From: an uncultured Candidatus Thioglobus sp.
GTDB taxonomy: Bacteria; Pseudomonadota; Gammaproteobacteria; PS1; Pseudothioglobaceae
NCBI GenBank assembly: GCA_905618925.1
Contig: CAJQTG010000003.1
Location: forward strand, 62,001-126,000
Length of the DNA: 64,000 nt
Direction of reading: 5' to 3'
Shown: piece by piece, positions 37,480 to 46,619 of the stretch
Layout: each line of letters begins with the position of its first letter
Numbering within the stretch: position 1 is the first letter of the stretch
Made by a program: the position numbers and the translations under genes
Notes under the pieces: generated by a model
The model's input: the letters and a program-made list of their open reading frames with translations, nothing else
What the model was told of the DNA's origin: nothing
The model's database searches: none

Positions 37480-38517
37480 ATGGCAACAATTAGAGACGTA
37501 GCAAAATTAGCAGGTGTAGGCCTTGGAACTGTTTCCAGAGTTCTTTCTGGAAATGGCTCTGTTTCATCCAAAACTCAATTAAAGGTGAGCCAAGCTATGG
37601 CGACACTAAATTTCACACCAAACAATGCAGCACGCTCATTAGTTTCAAAAAAAAGTAATACTATTGGTATTTGGGGCACCCAAACATCTGGCGAAATGAA
37701 TAGGCGCACCCTAACAAGAATGGAAGCTGAACTGAAAGAATTTGGAATACACCTAATTTTAGCTGATGGTGATCTAAACGCTAGTAAAGACCCAGATGCT
37801 TCTAGACAATCATTTGATAGGCTTGTTAACAAGGGTTGCGATGGAATAATTATTTGGGGCTCAAGTCTTCCTGCAATTGAAATACTTAAGATCGAAAATG
37901 AATTCCCTAATATAACTCTACTGAATAATAAAATTGAGTTAATTGATGATAAGTGTTTTTATTTTGATCACTACAAAGCTGGTTACATATGTGGTCAACA
38001 TTTGATTAATAATGGACACAGTAATATTGCTTGTATTACCGGTTGGTTAGAAACTGATGACGGAAATCAAAGACACCAAGGCTTCCTTTCAGCTCTGAAT
38101 GATAATCACGTTAATATCCCTAAAGAGCTAATTTTTGAAGGAGATTACACATATAGAAAAGGTCATGAGGGTGCTCTTCATTTGTTAAAGCAAAACCATC
38201 CGTTTACTGCTCTTTTTTGTGGGAATGACCAATCTGCAATGTCTGCAATTTCAGCAATAACAAATCAGGGCCTTAATGTTCCAAATGATATTTCAGTAAT
38301 GGGCTATGATGACATGAATATAGCTTCATATACCTCTCCACCTCTAAGTACGATTCAAATGCCTTTTATCCTAATGGCTATTTCAGCAACTAGACGACTT
38401 TTAAACCTATGTTACAACTCAAACCTAGAAGTTAACTATGATTTTCCCATTAAATTAATTAATAGAAAGAGTATCCAAAATATCTCAACTCCAATAACTC
38501 TAAACCCAAAAGGCTAA
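37480..38517 (+). CDS. LacI-family transcriptional regulator
   Basis: A 345-aa repressor with the N-terminal helix-turn-helix ATIRDVAKLAGVGLGTVSRVLSG and hinge NNAARSLVSKKSNTIGIW, followed by a periplasmic-binding-like sensor domain (GYDDMNIASYTSPPLSTI near the end). It is divergent from cassette 1 and convergent with cassette 2, and its likely operator is the palindrome between it and cassette 1. The inducer should be a sugar carried by one of the two importers or its phosphate. A TATAAT (about 15 bases before the ATG) is a plausible -10 for its own promoter. Confidence 0.93.
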   Translation: MATIRDVAKLAGVGLGTVSRVLSGNGSVSSKTQLKVSQAMATLNFTPNNAARSLVSKKSNTIGIWGTQTSGEMNRRTLTRMEAELKEFGIHLILADGDLNASKDPDASRQSFDRLVNKGCDGIIIWGSSLPAIEILKIENEFPNITLLNNKIELIDDKCFYFDHYKAGYICGQHLINNGHSNIACITGWLETDDGNQRHQGFLSALNDNHVNIPKELIFEGDYTYRKGHEGALHLLKQNHPFTALFCGNDQSAMSAISAITNQGLNVPNDISVMGYDDMNIASYTSPPLSTIQMPFILMAISATRRLLNLCYNSNLEVNYDFPIKLINRKSIQNISTPITLNPKG

Positions 38518-38568
38518 TTAACCCTTTGGATATAAGGACTTTAAGTACTTACAATCGTTAATCGACTT

Positions 38569-39666
38569 TTATCGTAATCTCAGGCCAGAGCTAGGGTCAA
38601 ACAATATAGCCTTACTTGTATCAACCTGAAGATCAAATCCATTTCCCGCAGAGTTACCAGATTCTGGGCTTAACCTTACCATTACCTCAGTCTCATTCCA
38701 TTGACCTATCGCAACAGTATCTGCGCCCATTGGCTCGATAACCTCAACATCAAACTTAACTTTCTGAATAAATTTATTCCCAACAGTTGAAGGCTGAACT
38801 TCAGTTAGCATTTCTGGGCGAATACCTAATAATACAACATCTAAATTAGATTTATTAAGAGCATCTTTACATGGGATTAATATTTCGTATTTTTTACCAC
38901 CACTCTCAATTATTAAATTTTCATCTTTAACAATACATTCAATAAAATTCATGCCAGGTGAGCCCATAAAATCAGCAACAAAATGGCTTACTGGATCGTT
39001 ATAGATTTCATAAGGAGTGCCTATTTGCTGAAGCTCTCCATCTTTAAGAACAGCTATTCGATCTGCTAAAGTCATTGCTTCAATTTGATCATGGGTGACA
39101 TAGACCATAGTTGTTCCTATACGCTTATGTAATTTTTTGATTTCAGTGCGCATTTCAACTCGAAGCTTTGCATCTAAATTTGACAATGGCTCATCAAAAA
39201 GAAACACTTTTGGAGATCGCGCTAACGCCCTTCCCATTGCTACTCTTTGGCGTTGACCACCAGAAAGCTGTCCTGGCTTTCTATCTAATAAATGATCAAT
39301 TTGCAAAAGCTCTGATACTCTTTTAAGAATAGATTCTTGCTCACTTTTTGGAACTTTATTCATTTCCAAACCAAAACAGATATTCCTTGCAACATTCATC
39401 GTTGGATATAAGGCATAGGATTGAAATACCATTGCAATATCTCTATCTTTTGGAGATTCATCAGACACATTTAGGCCATCAATAATAATCTCTCCACTAT
39501 TAAGGTCTTCAAGTCCAGCAATTAAATTCATTAAAGTTGACTTACCACAACCTGATGGGCCAATCAGAATTAAGAATTCACCATCTGCAATATCAAGGTT
39601 TATATTTTTAAGTACCTCAGTCGAACCAAATGATTTATTAATATTATTAAGACTTATGCTTCCCAT
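38569..39666 (-). CDS. MalK/UgpC-type sugar ABC transporter ATPase (cassette 2)
   Basis: A 365-aa CUT1 ATPase with Walker A GPSGCGKST, signature LSGGQRQR, Walker B VFLFDEPLSNLDAK and the C-terminal TOBE/regulatory domain (GIRPEMLTE). It is paralogous to the cassette 1 ATPase. It is the last gene of cassette 2, separated by 89 bases from the MalG-type permease, and is convergent with the LacI gene. In Pseudomonas the equivalent is GtsD. Confidence 0.93.
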   Translation of the reverse strand: MGSISLNNINKSFGSTEVLKNINLDIADGEFLILIGPSGCGKSTLMNLIAGLEDLNSGEIIIDGLNVSDESPKDRDIAMVFQSYALYPTMNVARNICFGLEMNKVPKSEQESILKRVSELLQIDHLLDRKPGQLSGGQRQRVAMGRALARSPKVFLFDEPLSNLDAKLRVEMRTEIKKLHKRIGTTMVYVTHDQIEAMTLADRIAVLKDGELQQIGTPYEIYNDPVSHFVADFMGSPGMNFIECIVKDENLIIESGGKKYEILIPCKDALNKSNLDVVLLGIRPEMLTEVQPSTVGNKFIQKVKFDVEVIEPMGADTVAIGQWNETEVMVRLSPESGNSAGNGFDLQVDTSKAILFDPSSGLRLR

Positions 39667-39755
39667 TTTTTTATCCTATTTTTCAATGTATGTTTTTAGT
39701 TCTTATTAATGTCATCATATTTATGCTGACAAATTTAATATATAAAAGTTACTAT

Positions 39756-40625
39756 CTACCCTTTTACTGCTCCCGCAGTAAGTCCTCGAACAAAATATTT
39801 TCCTGCTATTACATATACAGCTAGAGTAGGCAATGCGGCAATAATTGCTGCAGCCATATCCACGTTATACTCTTTACCGCCTACTGAAGTGTTGACTAGA
39901 TTATTAAGCGCTACAGTTATTGGCTGAGTTCCAGAGCCTGAATATACAACCCCAAATAAAAAGTCATTCCATATCTGAGTAAACTGCCATATTATTGTTA
40001 CTACAAAAATTGGAGCAGATAAAGGAATAAAAACATGCCTAAAGATTGCAAAAAATCCTGCACCATCTAGCTTTGCTGCCCTAACAAGTTCTGTTGGAAT
40101 TCCTACATAATAGTTACGAAAGAAAAGTGTTGTAAAGGCTACGCCATAAATGACATGAACCAATACCAATCCTGTAACTGTATTTGCCAAGCCTAACATA
40201 CCAAGTAATTTTGCCATTGGTAAAAGAATTACCTGAAATGGTATAAAACACCCAAATAACAGAGCTCCAAATAAAAACTCACTTCCTTTAAACTTCCATT
40301 TAGCCAAAACATAACCATTAAAAGCCCCAACAATAGTTGAAATTATGACTGCTGGAACTACAATACGAACACTATTCCAAAAATATGGAGCTAAGCCATT
40401 ACATTCACTGCCAGTGCAAGCTGAGGACCAAGCCTTTTTCCATGCATAAAAGGTCGGGTCAATAGGAAGCGCCATTAAGTTACCGCTTCGAATCTCTTCA
40501 ATATCTTTAAGGGAAGTGGTAAACATAACATACAAAGGAGCTAAGTATAAAAACGCAAAGAAAAGTAGTATTAGATAAATAAATGCGCGGCCAATATTAT
40601 ATTTTGTTAGCTTTAAACTAGTCAT
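39756..40625 (-). CDS. GtsC-like sugar ABC permease (cassette 2)
   Basis: A MalG-type inner-membrane permease with about six transmembrane segments and the EAA loop ELVRAAKLDGAGFFAIFRHVF. It ends in FVRGLTAGAVKG like its paralogue. The ATG at 40625 (MTSLKLTKYN) overlaps the GtsB-like gene by 8 bases (ATGACTAG), exactly as in cassette 1. The track start at 40637 would overlap by 20. Confidence 0.92.
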   Translation of the reverse strand: MTSLKLTKYNIGRAFIYLILLFFAFLYLAPLYVMFTTSLKDIEEIRSGNLMALPIDPTFYAWKKAWSSACTGSECNGLAPYFWNSVRIVVPAVIISTIVGAFNGYVLAKWKFKGSEFLFGALLFGCFIPFQVILLPMAKLLGMLGLANTVTGLVLVHVIYGVAFTTLFFRNYYVGIPTELVRAAKLDGAGFFAIFRHVFIPLSAPIFVVTIIWQFTQIWNDFLFGVVYSGSGTQPITVALNNLVNTSVGGKEYNVDMAAAIIAALPTLAVYVIAGKYFVRGLTAGAVKG

Positions 40626-41493
40626 GATTTTTCTCACGTAATTCAGAATATAGATAAGGAATTAAAATTGCTAGAACGCCAAATAGCATAATCATTGCAC
40701 TGGAAGCGCCAAGACCAATTTGCGCTCTATTAAAGGTAAACGTATACATAAAATTGGCAGGCAAATCAGATGCATATCCAGGGCCACCCCCAGTAAGCGC
40801 CTGAACTAAATCAAAACTCTTAATTGCGATGTGTGTAAGAATGACAATAGCGCTAAAGAAAACTGGCCTCATTAAAGGCAATACAACATGCCAATAAAGC
40901 TGGACTGTTGATGCGCCGTCAATTTTAGCAGCCTTAGTAAGGTTTTCATCTACACCTCGCAGTCCTGCCAAAAAAAGCGCCATTACAAAGCCACTTGATT
41001 GCCATACAGCGGCAATAACAATGGTATAAATTGCCATATCTTGTTCAACAAGCCAGCGAAATTCAAACCCTACAAAACCCCAGTCATTCATGAGCTTTTC
41101 AATGCCTAGGCCAGGATTAAGAATCCACTTCCATGCCGTTCCTGTAACAATAAAAGAGATTGCCATAGGGTATAAGTAAATAGTTCTTATAGCACCTTCG
41201 GCACGAATTTTCTGGTCAAGGAATATTGCCAAGAAAAGTCCTAAAACTAGTGCAATAATAATAAATAAAATTAGGAAAACAAAGAGATTATCAACGGCCA
41301 CATCCCAACGAGGATTGGCAAATAAACGTCGATACTGGTCGAGACCTACAAAGTCCCATTGAGGCATCATTCTACTTTTGGTTAAGGATAATAAACCAGT
41401 CCATACAATAAAACCATACATACAAACAACCATTACAATTGTTGTAGGAGCTAACACAATTTTTGGTAAGTTTTTTTCTAGAAAATTTAACAC
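40618..41493 (-). CDS. GtsB-like sugar ABC permease (cassette 2)
   Basis: A 291-aa MalF-type permease, about six transmembrane segments, EAA loop ENLTKAAKIDGASTVQLYWHVVLP. It has the standard Gts length and lacks the N-terminal helices of its cassette 1 homologue. It is preceded by a 121-base gap that contains a terminator-like hairpin after the binding-protein gene. Confidence 0.92.
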   Translation of the reverse strand: MLNFLEKNLPKIVLAPTTIVMVVCMYGFIVWTGLLSLTKSRMMPQWDFVGLDQYRRLFANPRWDVAVDNLFVFLILFIIIALVLGLFLAIFLDQKIRAEGAIRTIYLYPMAISFIVTGTAWKWILNPGLGIEKLMNDWGFVGFEFRWLVEQDMAIYTIVIAAVWQSSGFVMALFLAGLRGVDENLTKAAKIDGASTVQLYWHVVLPLMRPVFFSAIVILTHIAIKSFDLVQALTGGGPGYASDLPANFMYTFTFNRAQIGLGASSAMIMLFGVLAILIPYLYSELREKNHD

Positions 41494-41514
41494 AATGATT
41501 TATTATATTGTTTA

Positions 41515-41548
41515 ATTAAAAAAATGGGGCACCTAAATTAGGCGCCCC
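41515..41548 (-). terminator. Hairpin after the cassette 2 binding-protein gene
   Basis: A stem GGGGC-x-CCT / AGG-x-GCCCC (41526-41548, five-base loop, one internal mismatch) is followed on the minus strand by ATTTTTTTAAT. It sits in the same place as the cassette 1 hairpin and likely reduces read-through into the permease genes. Confidence 0.75.
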
Positions 41549-41614
41549 TAATCTAAACACTTACCAAAAGAAAAAGGAGATCTTAGTGGTATCTGCTTAG
41601 AAAACTAACTACTC

Positions 41615-42862
41615 TTACATTGCAGCCTTAACTGATGCAACTAACTGAGCAACACCATCTGCAGCACTCTGATCAGAGTTGAAGAAGTTTGTTGCAGTGT
41701 CTGTTACCGCACCACCAACTGCTGAAGACATCGCCATACCATGTGCAAAACTTGGTACTAAAGATCCACTAGCAGAAGCTGAAACAAATGCGTCCATAGA
41801 ATCATGTGCACACGTGTCGAACTCAGCTCTTGAAACACCTAAACGCGCAGGAATAGATCCTTTGTTTAGATTAAATACTGTTTGGAAATCAGTACCCAAA
41901 ATTTCAGCTGCCATTATATTTTGAGCTTCAGTACTTGAAGCATCTGATTGCGCAAAAAATGCAAATGAGTCAATGTTGAATGTGTGAGCACCTGAAGTTC
42001 CTGGAGCCGCAGTACATACGTAGTCCGTTCCAACACTCTTACCAGCTACTTTAAATTCACCTTTAGCCCAGTCACCCATTATTTGACTTCCCGCTTTACC
42101 TTCAATTACCATTGAAGTTGCAACGTTCCAGTCACGTCCAGGAGAATTAGCATCTACAAATTGACGTAAGTTTCCAAAAGTTTCGAAGACTTCTAACGTT
42201 GTCGAACTGTTCAAAGCGTCCATATCTAAATCAACAAAAGCACTATTATAATAATCAGCACCACCTACTCCAAGAACAACTGCTTCAAATACAGTTGCAT
42301 CTTGCCAAGGCTGCCCACCATGAGCTAGAGCAACAAAACCTGCTGCCTGCAGTTTTTTAGCTTGAACCATAAAGTCATCCCAAGTTGTTGGAATAGTAGC
42401 ACCTGCAGAAGCATAAACTTCAGGATTAGACCACATCCAGTTAACACGATGAACATTTACTGGAGCAGCAACATACTTACCATTGTGCTTCATTACATCT
42501 GAAACTACTGCTGGTAATAAATTATCCCAGTCATTAGCTTTAGCAACATCATCGATGTCAGCCAAGAATCCTAACTCTCCCCATTCCTGGATTGATGGAC
42601 CTTTAATTTGTGCAGCTGTAGGAGGGTTACCTGAAATAGCTCTAGACTTTAAAACAGTCATCGCATTTTCACCACCGCCACCAGCAACAGCAAAGTCAGT
42701 CCAAGTAACGCCAGCATCACTTAACTTATCTTTTAAATAATTTACACTTGCAGCTTCACCACCACTAGTCCACCAATGTAAAACTTCTACTTCACCTGCA
42801 CTAACTGAAGTAGTACTTGCTAGAAGCGCTGTGGCTGCTAGCGTCGATATTGTATTCTTCAT
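41615..42862 (-). CDS. GtsA-like glucose/mannose-binding periplasmic protein (cassette 2)
   Basis: A family 1 solute-binding protein with signal peptide MKNTISTLAATALLASTTSVSA. The mature protein matches Pseudomonas GtsA closely in motifs: VEVLHWWTSGGEAASV, AVAGGGGENAMTVLKSRA, QIKGPSIQEWGELG, VNVHRVNWMW, ALAHGGQPWQDATVFE and GSQIMGDWAKGEF. Glucose/mannose is therefore the likely ligand. The ATG at 42862 with GGAG six bases upstream is preferred over the track start (415 aa). It is the first gene of cassette 2, and a phased direct repeat lies upstream. Confidence 0.93.
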   Translation of the reverse strand: MKNTISTLAATALLASTTSVSAGEVEVLHWWTSGGEAASVNYLKDKLSDAGVTWTDFAVAGGGGENAMTVLKSRAISGNPPTAAQIKGPSIQEWGELGFLADIDDVAKANDWDNLLPAVVSDVMKHNGKYVAAPVNVHRVNWMWSNPEVYASAGATIPTTWDDFMVQAKKLQAAGFVALAHGGQPWQDATVFEAVVLGVGGADYYNSAFVDLDMDALNSSTTLEVFETFGNLRQFVDANSPGRDWNVATSMVIEGKAGSQIMGDWAKGEFKVAGKSVGTDYVCTAAPGTSGAHTFNIDSFAFFAQSDASSTEAQNIMAAEILGTDFQTVFNLNKGSIPARLGVSRAEFDTCAHDSMDAFVSASASGSLVPSFAHGMAMSSAVGGAVTDTATNFFNSDQSAADGVAQLVASVKAAM

Positions 42863-42953
42863 ATTTTTCTCCATTGAAATAATATTAATCCCACACATTA
42901 TTGAGCAGAATCGCGTTTCAGTTTATTACTGAGCTTGTGAGGAAGTGTGTAGT

Positions 42954-42973
42954 TTTGTTACAATTGATTACAA
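42954..42973 (-). promoter_or_regulatory. 10-bp-phased direct repeat upstream of the GtsA-like gene
   Basis: On the minus strand TTGTAATCAA is followed at once by TTGTAACAAA: two half-sites whose starts are 10 bases apart, the arrangement typical of OmpR-family regulators. It lies about 90 bases upstream of the GtsA-like start. The response regulator encoded at 52568-53233 is the candidate binder, by analogy with GltR control of gts genes in Pseudomonas. Confidence 0.5.
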
Positions 42974-43029
42974 ATTGAATCGAACAATGTTCAATATGTG
43001 ACTGAATTTAATGGAAAATTTATTATTGA

Positions 43030-43419
43030 TCAGTTCAGACTTAGATCGAACTCAAATGGGACCCTAGAGGAGTGGTGGTGTTTAATTGGCGAATCATCAG
43101 ACAGGTCTATTAAAAAGCTATACCAAGATAAATATTTTTTACCTCCTTTACTGCCTAGACAAAAAACATAGCTACCCGTCATTAAAAAAATATTTCCAGG
43201 TAACTCCTTAGATATAGCATCTTCAACATTAACCTCTACAGATGCATCTCCATTAAAAGCAACTTCAAAATAACCTTTAATCTCATTATTACTTTCTAAA
43301 AGTTTTGGTAGGAAGGTCGGTAAAAGAGTTGCGTTATCATGATACAAGCTCAGAATGGCTTTCATATCAGCATTATTAAAAAAGTCTGCCCATTGCTCAA
43401 TTATATTTTTAGGTGTCAT
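43030..43419 (-). CDS. SnoaL/NTF2-like protein
   Basis: A 129-aa single-domain protein of the NTF2-like superfamily, close to the CaMKII association-domain/DUF4440 group. The N-terminal IIEQWADFFNNADMKAILSLYHDNATLLPT and the closing HHHSSRVPF are recognisable. Such proteins bind or transform small ligands, and the function cannot be stated. It lies 72 bases after tctA on the same strand and may be the last gene of the tct transcript. The 167-base gap to the GtsA-like gene suggests a separate unit there. Confidence 0.75.
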   Translation of the reverse strand: MTPKNIIEQWADFFNNADMKAILSLYHDNATLLPTFLPKLLESNNEIKGYFEVAFNGDASVEVNVEDAISKELPGNIFLMTGSYVFCLGSKGGKKYLSWYSFLIDLSDDSPIKHHHSSRVPFEFDLSLN

Positions 43420-43491
43420 AAATATATAAATCTTAATAAATTAATTAAGTATTTTAAACTAGGAAGCTTATTTAAAAAATAGATAACTTTT

Positions 43492-44994
43492 TTATGTTTT
43501 ATTCTTTTGAATGCCTTGATAGATTTGCAATAATACAATTATTATCATAACTACAAATAAAGCTAAACTAATTGGCCTTTCCCACATAAATGAAAATGAG
43601 CCATCATTAATAAGAATTGCTCTTCTTAAGTTTTTCTCAAGCATACCTCCAAGTATAAATCCAAGTATTAAAGGAGGCATTGGGTAGTTTAATACCCTTA
43701 AAACTAATGACAAGAATGCAACAATTGCCATAAAATATATATCAAACGCATTAAAAGAAATTAAATAGACACCTGTAACAGAGAAAAAAAGTACCAAGGG
43801 GACTAGTATATTTTTTGGAATTGCCAAGATCCGAGCAATATATGGAATTAAGGGCAAATTTAAAAATAACAAAACTACGTTACCAATATACATTGACACA
43901 ATAACCGCCCAAAAAAGTTCGGGCTGCTCAATATATAGCCTAGGGCCAGGTTGCACTCCAAAGGATAGTAAGGCACCTAGCATTACGGCTGTAGTGCCTG
44001 AGCCTGGAATACCTAAAGTTAATAGTGGAACAAAAGACCCAGTACAAGCTGCATTATTGGCAGTTTCAGGTGCGGCCAAACCTTTGATTGAACCTTTACC
44101 AAATTTAAGTTTATCTTTCGCAGAAGCAATACTTCTTTCAAAACCCCAAGCCAAAAAACTTGCAATTGTCGCGCCAGCTCCAGGAAGCACACCAACTAAG
44201 AAACCTAGAACTGAAGATCTTCCAATTACAGGGGCCATTTCTTTTACTTCAGCTTTTGACAGTTTAATTGAGCCTAAATTAGCTTTACTAACATCGGAGG
44301 CTTTAAAACTAATATCCATTTTTTTAAAAATAATCATAAATGCTTCACTCATGGCAAAAGTTGCCATGACTAAAAGAACAAAACTAATCCCATCCATTAA
44401 ATTTATATTACCAAAAGCAAAGCGAGTGATATCTGACAATGCATCTTGTCCAACAGTGGCTAATGCAAGGCCAAGAGCAGTCATAATCATTGCTTTTAAA
44501 AATTGACCTTTACTAGCAAATGCAGCAATAGATAATAATCCAACACACATGAGTGCAAAGTAATCAGCAGATTGGAAACTTAAGCTTACTTTTGCTAATT
44601 GAGGTGCTGCAATTAATAAAAATATCGCTGCAATTGTGCCTCCTGAAAATGAAGCATAAGCTGCAATCGCTAATGCTTTTCCAGCTTGTCCATTTTGAGA
44701 CATCGGGTAGCCATCAAACGAGCTTGAAACTGTTCCTGCAACGCCTGGAGCATTAATAAGAATCGATGAGGTGGAGCCTCCAAATATAGCTCCATAATAA
44801 ACGCCTGCCATCAAAATCATAGCCGAAGCTGGATCGAAGCCATAAGTAATTGGGATCATGAGTGCGATAGCTGACATTGGGCCAAGACCAGGTAGCATAC
44901 CAATGATAGTACCAGCAAAGCACCCTGCCATCACCATCAAAATGTTATAACCACTAAATGCAGTATTAATACCAATTAGTATTCCTTCATTCAT
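43492..44994 (-). CDS. tctA: Tripartite tricarboxylate transporter large membrane subunit
   Basis: A 500-aa TctA permease with about 11-12 transmembrane segments. The family repeats GTIIGMLPGLGPMSAIALMIP and LGFLVGVLPGAGATIASF, and LGIPGSGTTAVMLGALLSFGVQPGP, are clear. It imports citrate or another carboxylate using an ion gradient together with TctB and TctC. It overlaps tctB by four bases (ATGA). The 170-aa plus-frame ORF inside is a shadow. Confidence 0.95.
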   Translation of the reverse strand: MNEGILIGINTAFSGYNILMVMAGCFAGTIIGMLPGLGPMSAIALMIPITYGFDPASAMILMAGVYYGAIFGGSTSSILINAPGVAGTVSSSFDGYPMSQNGQAGKALAIAAYASFSGGTIAAIFLLIAAPQLAKVSLSFQSADYFALMCVGLLSIAAFASKGQFLKAMIMTALGLALATVGQDALSDITRFAFGNINLMDGISFVLLVMATFAMSEAFMIIFKKMDISFKASDVSKANLGSIKLSKAEVKEMAPVIGRSSVLGFLVGVLPGAGATIASFLAWGFERSIASAKDKLKFGKGSIKGLAAPETANNAACTGSFVPLLTLGIPGSGTTAVMLGALLSFGVQPGPRLYIEQPELFWAVIVSMYIGNVVLLFLNLPLIPYIARILAIPKNILVPLVLFFSVTGVYLISFNAFDIYFMAIVAFLSLVLRVLNYPMPPLILGFILGGMLEKNLRRAILINDGSFSFMWERPISLALFVVMIIIVLLQIYQGIQKNKT

Positions 44995-45455
44995 GAAATC
45001 ACTCCAATTGCTTGTAAAAAAGGGTCCCGAATATAAACATCCAATAACTCATGAAGCAGAAATTGCAAGCCTGCAACAACTGGGATAGAGCTCAAAATAA
45101 TAACCTTAGGACTTCGAACACCAAGATAATAATAAGCGACCATTAAAAATAGGTTGGTGGATAAGAAAAATCCAATTGATTTAATAATAATGCCGTAGGT
45201 AAAAACTAATACAAACAAAACAATCACTTTTAGCCATTCATAGTGGCCAAGTTTTTCATGTTCATTTTTAGATAGAACTAGTGTTAAAAAAGATACAAAA
45301 ATACCAAGGTAGGAAATAAATGTTGGGAAAGTTCTTGCGTTAAAGTCTGCATTTTCATCAAAAGCAAATACTCTTATTTCACTTGCAAGATATGAGTAAA
45401 CAATAAAAAAAAGAAGGAAGATGAGAGCACTTAAGCGCGAGTAATTAATATTCAT
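44991..45455 (-). CDS. tctB: Tripartite tricarboxylate transporter small membrane subunit
   Basis: A 154-aa membrane protein with four hydrophobic segments, the size and topology of TctB. ADFNARTFPTFISYLGIFVSFLTL fits the family N-terminus. The sequence is weakly conserved, but its location between tctC (23 bases) and tctA (4-base overlap) is decisive. Confidence 0.9.
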   Translation of the reverse strand: MNINYSRLSALIFLLFFIVYSYLASEIRVFAFDENADFNARTFPTFISYLGIFVSFLTLVLSKNEHEKLGHYEWLKVIVLFVLVFTYGIIIKSIGFFLSTNLFLMVAYYYLGVRSPKVIILSSIPVVAGLQFLLHELLDVYIRDPFLQAIGVIS

Positions 45456-45478
45456 TCATCTTCCCCCTTAATACTAGT

Positions 45479-46459
45479 TTAAATAACGCCTAGTTTTTTC
45501 ATTAGGTCTGTCATTTCTTGGGTTTGTGTTTCTAAAAAACCCATGAAATCAAAACCTGGATTGTAGATATTTACATATGCATTACGTTTTCGGACAGCTT
45601 CCCATTCAGGAGTACTTTGAACATCGCCTAACATTTTTGCAATTTCATATCTTTCAGCTGCATTCATATTTGGTGGACCAAAGAATCCTCTCCAGTTAAC
45701 AAAATATGCATCATAGCCTTGCTCTTTAAGCGTTGGAACACTTGGAGCATCAGCTGAACGATCATTCGCTGTTATTCCTAAGATGCGAACTTGATCACCT
45801 GCACCAAGAGCTTCACTGAAGCCTGTTGATAACAACTGGGTTTCGCCTGAAAGTAGGCCAGCTAGAGCTTCACCACCTCCATCATAAGGAATGTACACAA
45901 CATTATTTGGATTAGCGCCTGCAGATTGGAATGCAAGAGCACCAATTAGGTGATCCATACTTCCTCGGGTAGAACCTCCAGCCATCTTGACTGATTTTGG
46001 ATCCGCATTATATGCATCAACAACATCAGCAAATGATTTAAAAGGCGAATTAGCTGCAACCGCGATTGCACCAAAGTCACCAATAATTCCAGCAATAGGT
46101 GTTACGTCTTTATAAGACAAAACACCACTTGCAGCATCAGAAGAAACATAACCTGCATGTCGACTAATAGAACGAAGAACAATCGGAGTTGATTGCACCA
46201 TAATTGTGTTTTTTGGCATCGTTTTAATCATCCATGCTAGCGCCTTACCACCGCCACCGCCAGACATGTTTTCAAAAGATGCTGATTCAAGCATGCCAGA
46301 TTTTACTAAAGCCTCGCCAGTTCCCCTTGCAGCACCATCCCATCCACCTCCAGCACCGCCAGGTACAACAAAATGCAATTTATCAACTGCAATTGCCGCA
46401 CTCGAAAGAGCGCCAAACATAAACAAGAAGGAAACTAATTTTATGAATATTTTTTTCAT
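45479..46459 (-). CDS. tctC: Tripartite tricarboxylate transporter binding protein
   Basis: A 326-aa periplasmic binding protein with signal peptide MKKIFIKLVSFLFMFGALSSAAIA. LHFVVPGGAGGGWDGAARGTGEAL and GGSTRGSMDHLIGAL are Bug/TctC family motifs. It delivers the carboxylate to TctAB. It is first in the tctCBA order, and an upstream gap carries a candidate TctD direct repeat. The ligand is not determined. Confidence 0.93.
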   Translation of the reverse strand: MKKIFIKLVSFLFMFGALSSAAIAVDKLHFVVPGGAGGGWDGAARGTGEALVKSGMLESASFENMSGGGGGKALAWMIKTMPKNTIMVQSTPIVLRSISRHAGYVSSDAASGVLSYKDVTPIAGIIGDFGAIAVAANSPFKSFADVVDAYNADPKSVKMAGGSTRGSMDHLIGALAFQSAGANPNNVVYIPYDGGGEALAGLLSGETQLLSTGFSEALGAGDQVRILGITANDRSADAPSVPTLKEQGYDAYFVNWRGFFGPPNMNAAERYEIAKMLGDVQSTPEWEAVRKRNAYVNIYNPGFDFMGFLETQTQEMTDLMKKLGVI

Positions 46460-46581
46460 AATTATTTCTCCACAATAACCTACTCAACATTAAGTAGATA
46501 ATTAATCAACAAACTTGATCGTACTTGTTAGAAGATATAAAAAATTTGTTAATCAACAAATCTCATAATATGCTTTAATTC

Positions 46582-46600
46582 TTTCAGAAACCTGTCAGAT
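46582..46600 (+). promoter_or_regulatory. Candidate TctD site upstream of tctC
   Basis: TTTCAGAAACCTGTCAGAT contains two T-x-TC half-sites 11 bases apart and the 9-mer AACCTGTCA that recurs in the tctD upstream region. It is about 125 bases upstream of tctC. In the same gap TTAATCAACAAA also appears twice (near 46503 and 46551). Confidence 0.55.
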
Positions 46601-46619
46601 TTTGACTATTTCTTTTGAA

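Noticed and set aside
42978-42999. Operator-like ATTGAA...TTCAAT and GAACA-A-TGTTC near the GtsA-like promoter
   Set aside because: Arms are only five to six AT-rich bases and do not recur elsewhere in the window; likely chance.
43994-44506. 170-aa plus-strand ORF
   Set aside because: It lies fully antisense inside the well-supported tctA gene and its composition (Pro/Leu/Ala/Lys) reflects the opposite-strand codons of membrane helices.
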